Source: Przewalskia tangutica
Taxonomy: Eukaryota > Streptophyta > Magnoliopsida > Solanales > Solanaceae
Direction: 5' to 3'
Length of the DNA: 64,000 nt
NCBI GenBank assembly: GCA_029844215.1
Contig: CM056728.1
Location: 62,597,789 to 62,661,788 of the forward strand
Below the pieces are notes generated by a model. It worked only from the letters and a program-made list of their open reading frames with translations, did not search any database and was not told the DNA's origin. Positions 34,162 through 46,301 of the stretch are shown piece after piece; position 1 is the first letter of the stretch, and each line of letters begins with the position of its first letter. A program made the position numbers and the translations under genes.

Positions 34162-36748
34162 TGTCACGACTGCCTCGGCCCGTGGATCGTGCCTTACCCG
34201 GGCACCCAAGTAGTCATATATCAGAGTAATCAGCGGAATATAAAAACAAGACATGTAACAAATGTAAAATGAGACACGCTTTATTTGAGAAAAGTCGCTT
34301 TCGGCATATATATATAAACCAAGTCTGGCGATATCCCAACTGCATAATAGACTACTGCACTTAAGGAAGTAAACAACTATGGAGGGACAGGGCCCCGCCA
34401 TACCATGAATGTACAAAACTATCTACAACAACAGGGAGATCATACCCAAAAGTCGAGCCTCCGGAGAAGATGGAGCTCCTGACACCAAAGAAAAGATCCT
34501 AAATCGAGGATCCGCTACCGCTTCCCTTTACTGCGGCATGAACGCAGTCCCAAGGAGGTCGACAACAGTACAAGTATGTGAAATCAGAAGTACTTTAAAT
34601 GAAATCATACCATTTTAAAAGCAATTTTACAAATATGTACGAAACAACCAATGTAACCACACATAGTGCCACAGCATAACCAAAAGCAAAATAGATATAA
34701 CATAACTGGTCTTTTCTAGGCCGCTAATGATCGAAGCAAGGCCAATCGCCCATAGTATCATTATGCGAGCCTAATCTCGAACTCCGCACCGCATAGGTCG
34801 CACATGCACCGCATGAGGTATTCCTCGACGGTAGCTAGCCCGCGGTATCCTCCTCGACTCCCGATCCGCATAGTCACATAGACCGCATAGTCACACGCAT
34901 CGCATAAGGCACTCTCGCGACGGATAATACACCGAATGATCAATCCCGGAACTCCCGCAGCCCGCACGGTCACACGCACCGCATAGGCCGTATAGACCCG
35001 CATCAAGGGTGGCAAGCCCTCGGTATAACAAGTCAAGGGGGTATGTGATATAAGAACAGTACAACGGGCTTAACGTTTAACAACGCAAGCACACCAAGAA
35101 TAACCCCCTTACACAACATCACAAGACACTAACACGCGTGGTATCATAACATGTTTACTTATCAAACCATCTTACTACACTTTTCATAAATCAATACAAG
35201 ATTTTCATAAACAAATAAGTAAAACCGTTCCTTTTATCTTTCTTAAGTCGTTATACCTAACTTCCCATAAAGCTAGTATAACTCTTAAGTTTTCTGTTTA
35301 AAAATCAAGTATTACTCTTCTTTCAAAAATGATTCATAATTCTTTCGAAATACTTCAAGGTTCTTATTATTTAGACTCAAGTCAACAGACGTCCAGTAAA
35401 ACCATGTTCAGTTAACACACGTCCGTCTACCGTACTATATATATATATTTTAAAATATCATGCTCAAGGGGATAGGAAGAATCACATACCTTCTCGGCGA
35501 AATCCACCTGCCAAGTCGAGTATGTCGCGCGCAGAGTATCAACCTATAATAGTCAAATACGTCTATCAACGTCTAGACTACTCAGAGGATATTCTAAGCG
35601 AAGGTTCTTAATTCTACGGAAAAATTGGGCGGATTTCCCTACCCATCAAACTACTCAAGTTCATCAGAATACAAATTCTATGTAAGTACAGTTCAATTCT
35701 TCATTTATATACTTCTGATGTGATTTCAGTTCAATTCTATTCTTTAATATCCTTCTATGCATCTTATACTTATTTCTATACTACTACAGTATGTAATCTC
35801 CAATTACAATAGAAGGATAGGATTATTATTTACCTCGATAAGCCCAAAATTATCCAAGATATAAGTCGATCCTGAGCAAGGTTTAGCTCCTAATCTGTCC
35901 GCTCCAATCCGCTCCAAGAAATCCTTAGAAGTTTCTACACAACTTCTACTTACTACTTCAACCAACTATGAAATTTCTCCTAGGGTTTCGTTTAGTGACT
36001 AATGGAAGTATAGTAGTATTTTCCGGGCTTTAAGTATAGAGGTGACTTTGGAAATACTACAAGGGATTGGCTAAGGTATTTTGGAATAGTAACTATACTA
36101 GAAGGCAATTTCTACAAAAAAGGGGGGTTTCGGCCGAAGCCACAAGGAAGGGGGGGGGGGGGGACTTGGACGAGACTTCTACACAAAGGGGGAAGGATTT
36201 TGAGACTTAGAAAGATGTGGAGTGGATGAAGAAGTCTTCAACTCAAGGGGGGTATTTATAGAGCCCTCAAAGGCCAAGATTAAAACAAATGGAGGGTTGG
36301 GATTAGGATCCATGTGAAAGATGAGGTCTTCCAACCAAGTGTCTACCACAATATTTGGACATATGTCCACCACAATATTGGAACACATGCCCACCACAAC
36401 AATGAGCCATATGGCCATCCACATGGCTCACAAAACCGTCCACTTTACCTACTCCCACTCACACAAAATCAACTTGCAAGACTTGACCATTTGACTTGCC
36501 CACTAGGCCCCCCAATTCGTCCAATCAAAGCCAACTAAGGGTGACACATGTCGCCCTCCTAATGGTCCAAAATATTCCGTCTCTCGGAAAAATCCGTAAT
36601 CGGTTAAAAATATTAAAAACGTAGAATTTCCTTCACAAGGTTCGGCATCTTTTCCGTCGAAAGCTTACAAGTTCATTCTTAACCTAATTAGGGCTTGAAT
36701 AATCGTACGTACGTCCTCGCACCTACTCTGGAAGTACGGGGTATAATA
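34162..36748 (-). repeat. 5' LTR of element D
   Basis: Partner of 26605-29166. GC-rich modules at 34770-35010 show losses at CCTGG and CAG against the other copy. A G-homopolymer of about 14 occurs near 36150. TATA box at 36252-36261. Confidence 0.93.
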
Positions 36749-36753
36749 CATCC
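36749..36753. repeat. Right target-site duplication of D (CATCC)
   Basis: Matches 26600-26604. Confidence 0.95.
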
Positions 36754-37248
36754 TCACCTCTCGACAAATCCCATGACTCAAACCAGTTCAACGCAATATC
36801 GCGTAACCGGTAAGAGGCTAGCATGACGGACTCAGCCTCTGAGGCCCTAAGCACCTGCATAGTCTGATGTAACTGCCGAACAAACTCCTGAGGATCCTCC
36901 TCGGATCTCGAACCATAGAACTCGGGTGGATGACAACCCAGGAAATCCCAAATCTGTAAACTGTCGGCTCTAGGGTTGGTTTCTCGCTCTGCTGGCCACG
37001 CTCGCATTATGCTGGTCAACAACCGGATATGCTCCCCGTAATCTCTACATTCAGCTGGCCGCTGGATCGAGACTCCTGCATCGCGTCTCGCAGCCGCCGC
37101 CGCCGAACTCACTGAGGCCGGGCGACGTCGTGGAACTCGCCGCTCAAGCATCATCTCTCGTAAGGACTGGCCAGGCTTCGTGACTCCGCGTCCTACTAGC
37201 AGCTCCTCACCGCTTACCTTACTGGGCCACTGCCTTTGCGTGAGGCAT
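36749..37248 (-). pseudogene. Gag N-terminal half of B
   Basis: ATG at 37248 (MPHAK, one base short of the MPPRKA start, so immediately frameshifted), then a long frame (from 36749 up) with RETNPRADSLQIWDFLGCHP, PPEFYGSRSEEDPQEFVRQ, SEAESVMLASYRLRDIALNW and FESWDLSRGEDV. This is the N-terminal part of the retrotransposon gag core. It ends at the D insertion, and its continuation is 26604 downwards. Confidence 0.92.
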
Positions 37249-37359
37249 AAGCGATACATAAAGGAAAATATCAGAGGAAGTTCAACCTATAACACAACTC
37301 TATTGCATGATCTTAGAGTGAAAGAATGGAAACCAATCCTAAATATCCTGCAGCCTCCT

Positions 37360-37393
37360 GATTATAGATGTGGTGCACAACACACTGATAATC
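37360..37393 (-). promoter_or_regulatory. Leader stem-loop of B with GTGCAC loop
   Basis: Arms GATTAT/ATAATC and AGTGTG/CACATC, with a second weak pair compared with D; loop TTGTGCAC. 46 nt from the PBS. Confidence 0.72.
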
Positions 37394-37439
37394 AAGACTC
37401 TGCTAGACACGGTCTGTAGACACTTTCCGAGGACTAATC

Positions 37440-37450
37440 GCTCGATACCA
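37440..37450 (-). other. Primer-binding site of B
   Basis: GCTCGATACCA, as in D and K, one base short. Confidence 0.88.
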
Positions 37451-38330
37451 CTTTTGTCACGACCACCCTCGGTCAGAATCGTGCCCTACTGTGGCACCCC
37501 GTCATGTATACATCGTAGTCTAGCAATGAACATACATAACACATAACTTTGTATAAAATAAACATCATCGCAAGCCGATAAGTGCCGCTTCCATAAAACA
37601 TACTTAATCAAAAGTATAACAAGACAACTTGTTCTTACAACCCAAACCACAAACGTGACTACTGCACTTCAGGAATAATAATCGTGGCGGACAGGCCCCG
37701 CCATACCCCGAATGTACAAAATACCTACAAAGATCGGGAAAACCGCACTAACAAAACAAGCCTCCGGAGGAATGGAGCTTCGACACTGCAATGTGATCCT
37801 AAGAATGAGGATCCACCACCGCTACTCCCTACCGCGATTTAACGCAGCCCCGAGTAGCGGGTGACACAATATGTACTAAGTATGCGAAACTGGAAAATAC
37901 TGTAATAATATCATAAGTCTAAAAATAAACTGGAGTCATGGATGAAAATCAGATTACATTGTACTGTGCCTTACTAACAATGAGAGTAACAAGTATATAC
38001 TTTACTGTAGTAATATCATAAGTCAAAAATAAGCTGGAGTCATAGATAAAAATCAATTTCCTTGCACTATGCCTTACTAACAATGAGAGTAACAAGTATA
38101 AAACTTATAGCATAAAAATAGGAGGCTCACGATCAAAACAGGGTACCTCGCCCGTAGTATCATTAAGCAATCCTACTCCTGGGACTATTTCACCCGCATG
38201 GGTCCTGTGGACCCGCATGAGGTATTCCTTGCATAGGCTGTACCCGCCCGCATGAGACTATTTCACCCGCATAAGCTCTTACGGACTCGCATGAGGTATT
38301 CCTCGCATCATGGGTAGCAAATCCATGGAA

Positions 38331-38596
38331 CAGGTGGTATAACGTCTTGGGGGTTTACCCCTCATTTATACTCTTACCCTGAAGCAGGTGATATAACGTC
38401 TTGGGGGTTTACCCCTCATTTATACTCTTACCCTGGAGAAGGTGGTATAACGTCTTGGGGGTTTACCCCTCATTTATACTCTTACCCTGAAGCAGGTGGT
38501 ATAACGTCTTGGGGGTTTACCCCTCATTTATACTCTTACCCTGGAGAAGGTGGTATAACGTCTTGGGGGTTTACCCCTCATTTATACTCTTACCCT
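38331..38596. repeat. 54-bp tandem repeat, 5 copies, in B 5' LTR
   Basis: Same unit as 11014-11333, one copy fewer. Confidence 0.95.
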
Positions 38597-38728
38597 AGCT
38601 CAACCGGCCATCATACATAACATAAATAAGTTAAGAAAGCCCCTAACTACTTATTAGTCTTGTTCATATACCCTCTCATTTTAGTTTACTTAAGGCACTA
38701 ACATATCTTAATAAAAGAAATCCGGGAA

Positions 38729-38733
38729 TTTAA
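38729..38733. repeat. Left target-site duplication of C (TTTAA)
   Basis: Repeated at 48929-48933. B's 3' LTR shows the uninterrupted sequence GGGAATTTAACCCCAAG near 20698-20714. Confidence 0.95.
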
Positions 38734-41281
38734 TGTCACGACCCGACCCCGGATCCGTGACCGGTGCCTTAACCCGGGCACCCTTGTGACACAACATCAG
38801 AGAAAACCAGCGGAATATAAACTCATAATAAACAACCATAATGATATAAATAGTCTAGCCCAAAATGGCTACCCCAAAAGTACATAAACGAACAGCTACA
38901 TCCTTAAACCAACCAAGTTATGACAAGACTACTGTGCCTCTAAGAAGGAGTAACACTATGACGGATAGGGCCCGTCATGCCCCGAATGTACAAAACATCA
39001 ACAACACTGGGGAGAACCATACCAAAAGTCGAGCCTCCAAGAAATGGAGCTCACGACACTGAGTAAAAGATCCTAGGAATGAGGATCTACCACCGCTTCC
39101 CTTACCGCAGATTGAACGCAGCGGCCAGGAAGGGTCGACACAACGTATCAAGTATGTAAAATCGAAAATATCGTAGTAATAGCATAAGTCAAAAATAAGC
39201 TGGAGTCATAGATAAAAATCAATTTCCTTGCACTGTGCCTTACTAACAATGAGAGTAACAAGTATAAAACTTATAGCATAAAAATAGGAGGCTCACGATC
39301 AAAACAGTGTACCTGCCTGCGTAGTATCATTAAGCAATCCTACTCGCGGGACTATTTCACCCGCACGGGTCTGTGGACCCGTGGGACTATTTCACCCGCA
39401 TGGATCATGTGGACCCGCATGAGTACCATCGCCGCACGCACGCGTGGGACTATTTCACCCGCATGGATCACGTGGTGGGATCCGCATGAGTCAAGCGCGC
39501 GCTCGCATCATGGGTAGCAAATCCATGGCATAAATAATAACAGGGTTTACCAGTAATAATATAAATATATAACATAGCTCATCCGGCTATCATACATAAC
39601 ATAAGCACTCTTACCGCCTATCATATCATAAGCACTACGTACTATAAATGGCCTATCATAACATAAGCACTATCGGCTTATCATAACATAAGCAAGTTAA
39701 GAAATCCCCTAACTTCTTATTAACATTATTAATATATCCTCTCATTTTAGTATCCTAAGGCACTAACATGTCTTTTAATAGAAAATCCGGGAATTCAACC
39801 CAAGTACCATGTACTTCTAACTTTTTAAGAAATAACTCTTTTTATACAAAATTCCAAGATACTAATCACCATAGTATCAAGTTACGATTTCTTTCAAGAC
39901 AAGTCACATTCCCTTTTAGAAATATAATAGGCTTCTAAATCAAGTGACTTCATTTCCTTTAAAACCTTAGGCAACCAATGCCTAAAAATCAATTCACCTT
40001 CCTTAGTTTCAAATCCTTTACCCGTACTTGTTTTAATTAGAGTAAACCATTCTTTGTGAACCTTTCAAGAAAACTAATATAACCAACTTCCCATAAAGTC
40101 ATTATATTAGCGTTATCCCTTTGTCAAATACATTTTCCCTAAATCCAAGGGACTTATACTTTTGAAATGAAACAAGTAGCATATACTTTTAAAACAAGTG
40201 AAAGATATCAAATCTTGTACGTCTACCGTACTACATAGGTACAACTACTCATGCTCAAGAGATAAGAAAGTTCCACATACCTCTTCGGTCAATCCACTTG
40301 TTAATTCCAACTATCGCACGTAATACGTCAACCTATAATGACCATAATACATTTATTAACTTCTAGTTTCAAAGTAGAATATTTCCAAGTTTAAGGCTAC
40401 TAATTCCTATGGAAAATTGGGCAGCATTTCCTTTGTTTCTACTCACTTTGCCACCTTTTCAAAGGCCGATTTTTAACACTCAAACGCCATATTTAAGGCC
40501 CAACATCCAAACCAACACAAAGGGGATTACACACCTAAACTTGGGTGTGTAAAATTCTACCCCAAAAGTTATAACAATTAATCTTAACAAGTTTAAGGTA
40601 ATTTTTAGGCTACAACATGCTCACATAACCTCTTTAGCCAAATCCTTCATACCCAAACCACATTTCTTGCATGCAATGACTCTAAGAGCATTATTTACTA
40701 CCACAAGTTCTTTCTTCTTAACATGCAACACTAAAAACTAATTATAAAGGAAGAATCATTACCTTAGGGCTTTAGCCAAAACTATTCCAACAATTTTTGC
40801 TAGCCTCCTTTTCAAGAATACCACCACAATAACCTCCACAAGCTTGCAAATAACTTTCCTTCTTAACACCTTTTGATTTTCCTTAAGCTTGGAGTTTCTC
40901 TTGATTTTCTAGAGAAGGGAGAGCTTTTAGCTTAGAGAGAGAGAGAGAGATGAAAGATGAAAGATGAACAAGTCTTCAAGACTTGGTCAATATAAGGCAT
41001 GCAACATTTCAAATGGGGACACGTATCGCACCATGACCTCTTTTAAAACAAAGCGGTGCGAAATTTCCACTAACTCTCGCAGATCCGCCTCGGCGCGGCG
41101 AAACTCCTGCGCGCCAGGACTTTCGCGCAGGACTTTCGCGCAGCCGGCTACGCGCGCGCTGAAACTTCAGCGACCCCTCAAATCTTCCCGCGGCCTGCGA
41201 TCACGCCGCTTGGCGCGCTCTGCTCAGCGCGCGCCTGGCGCAGCCCCGATTGCGGTCGGACTCAAACCACGGGGTATAACA
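38734..41281 (-). repeat. 3' LTR of element C
   Basis: TGTCACGACCCGACCCC to GGGGTATAACA. A short array of TATCATAACATAAGCACTA-like units lies at 39590-39695, the palindrome at 40966-40988 and a GA microsatellite at 40935-40951. Confidence 0.93.
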
Positions 41282-41316
41282 TTCTCCCACCCTTAGAAAC
41301 ATTCGCCCCGAATGTT
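41282..41316 (-). other. PPT and adjacent hairpin of C
   Basis: In reverse: hairpin AACATTCG/CGAATGTT around GGG (41298-41316), then AAGGGTGGGAGAA. Confidence 0.85.
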
Positions 41317-41419
41317 CCTTCTAGGCTTACTCGAATCACAAATCTACGTAGACGCTCTTAACTACTCTTTTGCAAATAAAGATGCTCCCCACGGCCACAA
41401 CAATAATTAAGCACAATTG

Positions 41420-43300
41420 CTAAATCAAAACTAACAAGCAGGAAAGTGGGTTACCTGGAGGTGTGGGGAATAAGTGAGGATATTTCTTCATCATGTCCTC
41501 CTCCGCTTCCCACGTCTTCTCTTCCCTGTTCTCGTTCCGCCATAAGACCTTGACGGAAGCCACATCCTTTGTCCGAAGTCGTCTAACATGACGATCGAGT
41601 ATCGCTATGGGACTCTCTTCATACGATAACTCCTCTGTCACCTGGACATCATTAATTGGGTGCACTCTAGATGGATCTCCAATACATTTCCGCAACATTG
41701 ACACATGAAACCTTTGGATGTCTCGCCTCTAGATCGGACGGCGGATCAACTCATGGCAACCTTGCCTACCCTCGGACAATCTGGTAAGGCCCAATGTACC
41801 TTGGGCTAAGTTTTCCCTTCTTCCCAAATCTCATCACGCCGCCATGGGTGACACCCAGAAAACCCAATCATGTACCCCAAACTCCAAGTGTCGGCCGCGT
41901 TGATCTGCATCGACCTGCCGACTGCGGGTGCGATAACCGCTCTGGATAAGCTTCACCTTATCCACTATCTGTGAACCAAGTGCGGCCCGACTAATGAACT
42001 TCTCCTACCTCGAACCAACCTATCGGTGACTGCACTTCCTCGTATAAGGCCTCATGGCGCCATCCGAATACTAGAATGGTATTTGTTGTTCTAAGCAAAC
42101 TCCAAGAGGTAAATGATCCTCGGCTACCCCTAAAATCAATAACACAAGCCCGCGACATATCTTCAGTGTATGCGTATAGTGCGCTCGGCTTTGTCCGTCG
42201 ATGCGAGGTGAAAGCCGTCTTGAGACTCACTGTGTCCCTAATCCGCCGAAAAGACCTCGAAGTTAGCGTAAAGCGGGCTCCTCATGCGAAATAATCGTCT
42301 GAGCACTCCGTGCGATCTCACAATCTCACGATATCTGATCTCGCGTAATCCTCGGTGAAAAAGTCGTCATTGGAAGAAAATGGGCTGATTTAAATCGACT
42401 GTCGTGATAACCCAAATGGAATCATGCTTACTCTGAGTGGAAGGTAACCCTGTAATAAAATCCATATTTACCACCTCCCATTTCCAAGTCGGAATATCAA
42501 TAGCTGCAATGACCAGGGCTTCGGTGCTCAACCTTTCTTGACAATTCGGGCGCTTACGAACTCACGGCGTCCGGCAAGGCCATCCCGCCAATACACGCAT
42601 CGAGGTCATGATACATCTTAGTCGACCGGATGAATAGAATAACGAGCACCGTGTGCCTCCCGAGAATCTGTTGCGAAGTCTGTCACGCATCGGGAACACA
42701 CAACCGCCCTCGAATCTTAGCACCCCATCAGCGCTACCTCAAATAGACCCTTCTCCTACGGAGGCTGCATCTCGATGCGTGCAAAATCGGATCCTCATCG
42801 CCGCCTATTCACCTCCTCGACGATGGAAGACTCGGCAACCTCTCGAACCCGAATTCCGTCACTATCAAAATCAACCAAACGAACCCCAAGGCTCGCTAGC
42901 TGATGTAACTCTCGGACCATATCCCTCTTCTCTGGCTGAACATCAGACAGACTACCCATCGATCTGCGACTAAGGGCATCTGCAACTACATTGGCCTTCC
43001 TGGGTGGTATAGAATATTAACATCGTAATCCTTAAGTAGCTCCAACCACGTCTGCCGCAAGTTCGGCTCCTGCGGTGAAGATGTCGGAGACTCTTGTGGT
43101 CTGTGTAAATGTCCACATGAACTCCATATAAATAATGTCTCCAGATCTTCAAGGCATGAATCACTGCTGCCAACTCCAAGTCATGTGTGGGATAGTTCTT
43201 CTCATGCTTCCTAAGCTGTCGAGATGCATAAGCTATAACTCTGCGTCTTTGCATCAAGACGCACTAAGCCCGACACTGGCGTCACAATAAACCACATATC
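41420..43300 (-). pseudogene. RNase H - integrase - chromodomain of C
   Basis: RNase H pieces at 42970-43257 (HDLELAAVIHALKIWRHYL, DIYTDHKS) and integrase in short shreds: VVNMDFITG-type near 42460, HRRTKPSALYAYTEDM for the DGQAER region (41991-42230), so the catalytic Glu context is lost. The chromodomain end is open (41420-41704: LDRHVRRLRTKDVASVKVLW, KTWEAEEDM, KYPHLF). The integrase middle is missing many single bases compared with B. Confidence 0.88.
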
Positions 43301-44870
43301 CATCTAAACCCTCTGGAAGAGTAAGAACTGGGGCGGTCGTCAACTTCTCCTTTAGCAACTGGAAACTTTCCTTACAAGCATCCGTCCACCGGAACATAGC
43401 TGCCTTCTGAGTCAGCTTAGTCAAAGGTGCTGAAATAGAAGCAAACTTCTCCACAAACCTCCGATAATAACCTGCAAGGCCCAAGAAGCTGCGCACCTCT
43501 GTCGGTGTAGTGGGTCTAGGCCAAGTCTTGACTGCCTCAATCTTAGCTGTATCAACCCGAATACCATCGGCCCCGATAACATGTCCTAAGAAAGCCACTG
43601 AAGTCAGCCAAAACTCGCATTTCGAGAACTTGGCATCTGATTGCGGTCACGAGGACTCCCAATACCGTCCTCAAATGATATGTATGCTCCTGCTCTGTGC
43701 GCGAATACACCAAGATATCATCAATGAACACTATAACGAACATATCCAAGAATGGCCTGAACACCCTATTCATCAAATCCATGAATACCGCTGGAGCGTT
43801 GGTCAATCCGAAAGACATCACCCTGAACTCATAGTGCCCATATCGGGTCCTGAATGCAGTCTTCGGGATATCTGCCTCTCTAACTCGCACCTGATGATAA
43901 CCAGAACGCAGGTCTATCTTGGAAAAACATCTCGCACTGCACTCGGTGGTCAAACAAATCATCAATCACGGGGAGGATATACATTCTTGATAGTTACATT
44001 GTTTAGCTGCCTGTAATCAATACACATACGCATCGTCCCATCCTTCTTCTTTACAAACAACACTGGCGCTCCCCAGGGAGAAACATTAGGCCTGATAAAG
44101 CCTTTTTCCAGCAAATCTTTCAGCTGGTCCTTCAACTCTCTTAACTCGGCAGGTGCCATTCTGTATGGCGGAATAGATATCGGTCGAGTGTCTGGCGCCA
44201 AATCGATGCAAAACTCAATCTCCTGCTCGGGAGGATACGGAAGCTCGTGCGGGAATCGTGCGGAAACTCTCTAACAACGGGCCCGATGAAGGTCGGTATC
44301 TCACTCTCGATGTCGAATACCGAACCAAATGGTAAATATACCCCAGTACCATCTTCCTAGCCTTGAGGTAAGAAATAAACCTACCGCCGGCGTCACGATA
44401 TTCCCTTCCACTCGATAAGGCTCACTGGGAAGCGGAACCGAACTAACCTCTCTCCCAGTCCACATTGGCATAGCAAGGCGCTAGCCAATCCATACCCATA
44501 ATCACATCAAAGTCTGTCATATCCAACTCTATCAAGTCGGCTGAAGTCGGCGACTATCTACGATCATTTGGGCAAGCCTTATATATCCGTTCGACTACTA
44601 CGAAGCACCTACCGGCGTAGCCACCTCAAAAGATTCTATGGACTCGGGCTCTATCCTATTCTACCGTAATATGAGGAGATATATAGGACAAGGTAGAACC
44701 GGATCTATCAAAGCATATACATCACAAGAAACCAATAATGTACTGTGGCGACATCGGTGGCGCCTCACGGTCTGGCGTGGACATAGCATAGATGCGGTTA
44801 CGAGGACCGTTGGAACTAGAACCCACCCACGACCCTGCGCGGCATGCTGGCGTGAACACCACCGCCTCGG
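43254..44870 (-). pseudogene. Protease - reverse transcriptase of C
   Basis: RT is in three frames: DTRPISIPPYRMAPAELREL to RMCIDYRQLNNVTIKNVYPP (43962-44201), CFSKIDLRSGYHQVRVREAD with an intact FIDD box (43552-43965), and FLGHVIGADGIRVDTAKIEA to DGYVVYCDAS (43254-43598), which runs into RNase H. Protease (about 44240-44870) is garbled but still shows the ELDMTDFDVIMGMDWL block around 44480-44530. RT catalytic Asps survive; the copy is dead through frameshifts. Confidence 0.9.
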
Positions 44871-46095
44871 GCGTGACAACGAAGGCGAAGACCCGGCAAG
44901 CGAACTGTCGGTGAACCATGGCATTCCGCGCCTGCGGGCGGACAATCTCTCTTCAAATGGCCTGCTGGACACAAAGTAACAAGCTCACGGAGGAACACGA
45001 CACCCCATAATGGCAATCACCACATCGACCACGAGGCATAGGTGGCCTTATCGGCCGGAACTCGGTCCTGCAGGGAACGAAGCCACGGAACCCTATCACG
45101 CTCCTGAATACTCATGCGTCCGAAGATGGTGGAGGGCGCTCTGGGCGGCGTGGTGCAAATGCAGTCTCTTCTTTGGGGTTGTCTACCCTAAAACTACCAG
45201 AGGACCTGCTGTCACGGCCTGCCTGTGATACTGCATCGCCGATCCGTCGGCCCCTGCATTCCTCACACCCAAGTGCATATGCCTGCATGCGGGCAATGTC
45301 CATGCCCGACTGAAGAGCCACTCCCGTGCAACTCTTGGCCAAGTGATCATCGAGTCCTGTGACATAGCGGTGCACCCTGTCCTCCATGTCTGCTACCAAA
45401 GCGGGCACATACCGGGCCAATGAGTCAAACTCCACATTGTACTCCCGAACCGTCCGCCCACTCTATCTCAGTGTCAAAAATATATCGGCCCGAGCCCTCC
45501 TCATCTGCGGAGGCAAGAAATGGCCAAGTAACGCCTCTGAGAACTCTTCCCAAACAGCTGGAAGCGCATGCTCCCCCCGGGACAGTTCCCATGAATCATA
45601 CCAATCAACTGCAGTGTCCGCGGCCGTCTGAACCTAGTACCACCGACTCGGTCTCGAAGCCCGATCACCCTCATGATCATATGGCTATCGGATAAACTCA
45701 CGAGATCATCCTCGAGCCTCGACCATAAAACTACGGTGGGCTGCAACTCAAAAGTCCCTCAGTCTCAAGCTAGCAACTCTGTCTTTGAACTACGAGTGCG
45801 GCCGGAGCTGCATCTCGGCTATCCTCGTATGCGGCCAAGATCACGGCGATGGCGGAGTCATCTCCTTGTAGCCCATATCCTCTGCCCCTGGCTGCTGGAC
45901 TGGAGGCTCAGGTACCGCGGTCTCAGTAGCAGCTGCTGCTGCCTCAGACTCTGCCGGGGTTGGCGACGTTGTAGAACTCGCTGTCCGAAACACCTCATCT
46001 GTAAGGGTGGGCACGTGCCTGGTAACCCTCGGTGCCTACTAGTAGTTCCTCTCTTGCCTTGCCCATACGGGCGCGGTTGCCTTGCGTGGAGGCAT
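44870..46095 (-). pseudogene. Gag of C, fragmented
   Basis: ATG at 46095 opens MPPRKATAPVWARQER, the least damaged gag start on the minus strand. A later frame (45112-45435) has MEFDSLARYVPALVADMEDR, VHRYVTGLDDHLAKSCTGVA and QSGMDIARMQAYALGC. The knuckle region (44816-45016) reads CPAGHLKRDC, so the first Cys pair is disrupted. Gag core pieces are out of frame. Confidence 0.85.
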
Positions 46096-46205
46096 AAGCG
46101 TCTGAGGAAAAATATGTCGGAGGAAATTCAACCTATAACACGGCTCATTGCACGATCTTAGAGTGAAAGAATGGAAACCAATCCTAAATATCCTGCTGAC
46201 CTCAC

Positions 46206-46239
46206 GATTATAGATGTGGTGCACAACACACCGATAATC
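46206..46239 (-). promoter_or_regulatory. Leader stem-loop of C with GTGCAC loop
   Basis: Inner arms GGTGTG/CACATC with one G-U pair, loop TTGTGCAC; identical in sequence to the G copy. 46 nt from the PBS. Confidence 0.75.
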
Positions 46240-46285
46240 AAGACTCTACTAGATACGGCCTGTAGACCCTTTCCGAGGATTAACT

Positions 46286-46297
46286 GCTCTGATACCA
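46286..46297 (-). other. Primer-binding site of C
   Basis: GCTCTGATACCA, full reverse of TGGTATCAGAGC. Confidence 0.93.
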
Positions 46298-46301
46298 CTT
46301 T

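Larger units (their letters stand above)
26605..36748 (-). mobile_element. Element D: complete pol-bearing chromovirus inserted in B's gag
   Basis: LTRs 26605-29166 and 34162-36748, internal region of about 5.0 kb, TSD CATCC. The right terminus reads GTATAATA where GTATAACA is expected, a single transition. gag, PR, RT, RNase H, INT and chromodomain are all recognisable but broken by many short indels. Confidence 0.95.
37455..38733 (-). repeat. 5' LTR of element B, first part
   Basis: Starts TGTCACGACCACC. GC-rich modules at 38170-38320, the 54-bp array, and the uninterrupted version of A's target site at 38700-38733. About 100 bp at 37945-38100 are duplicated (GAGTCATGGAT/GAGTCATAGAT with ACAATGAGAGTAACAAGTAT). 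It stops at C. Confidence 0.92.

Noticed and set aside
36150..36165. Run of about 14 G as a possible structural element
   Set aside because: Homopolymer in one D LTR only; length is unreliable and the partner LTR lacks it.
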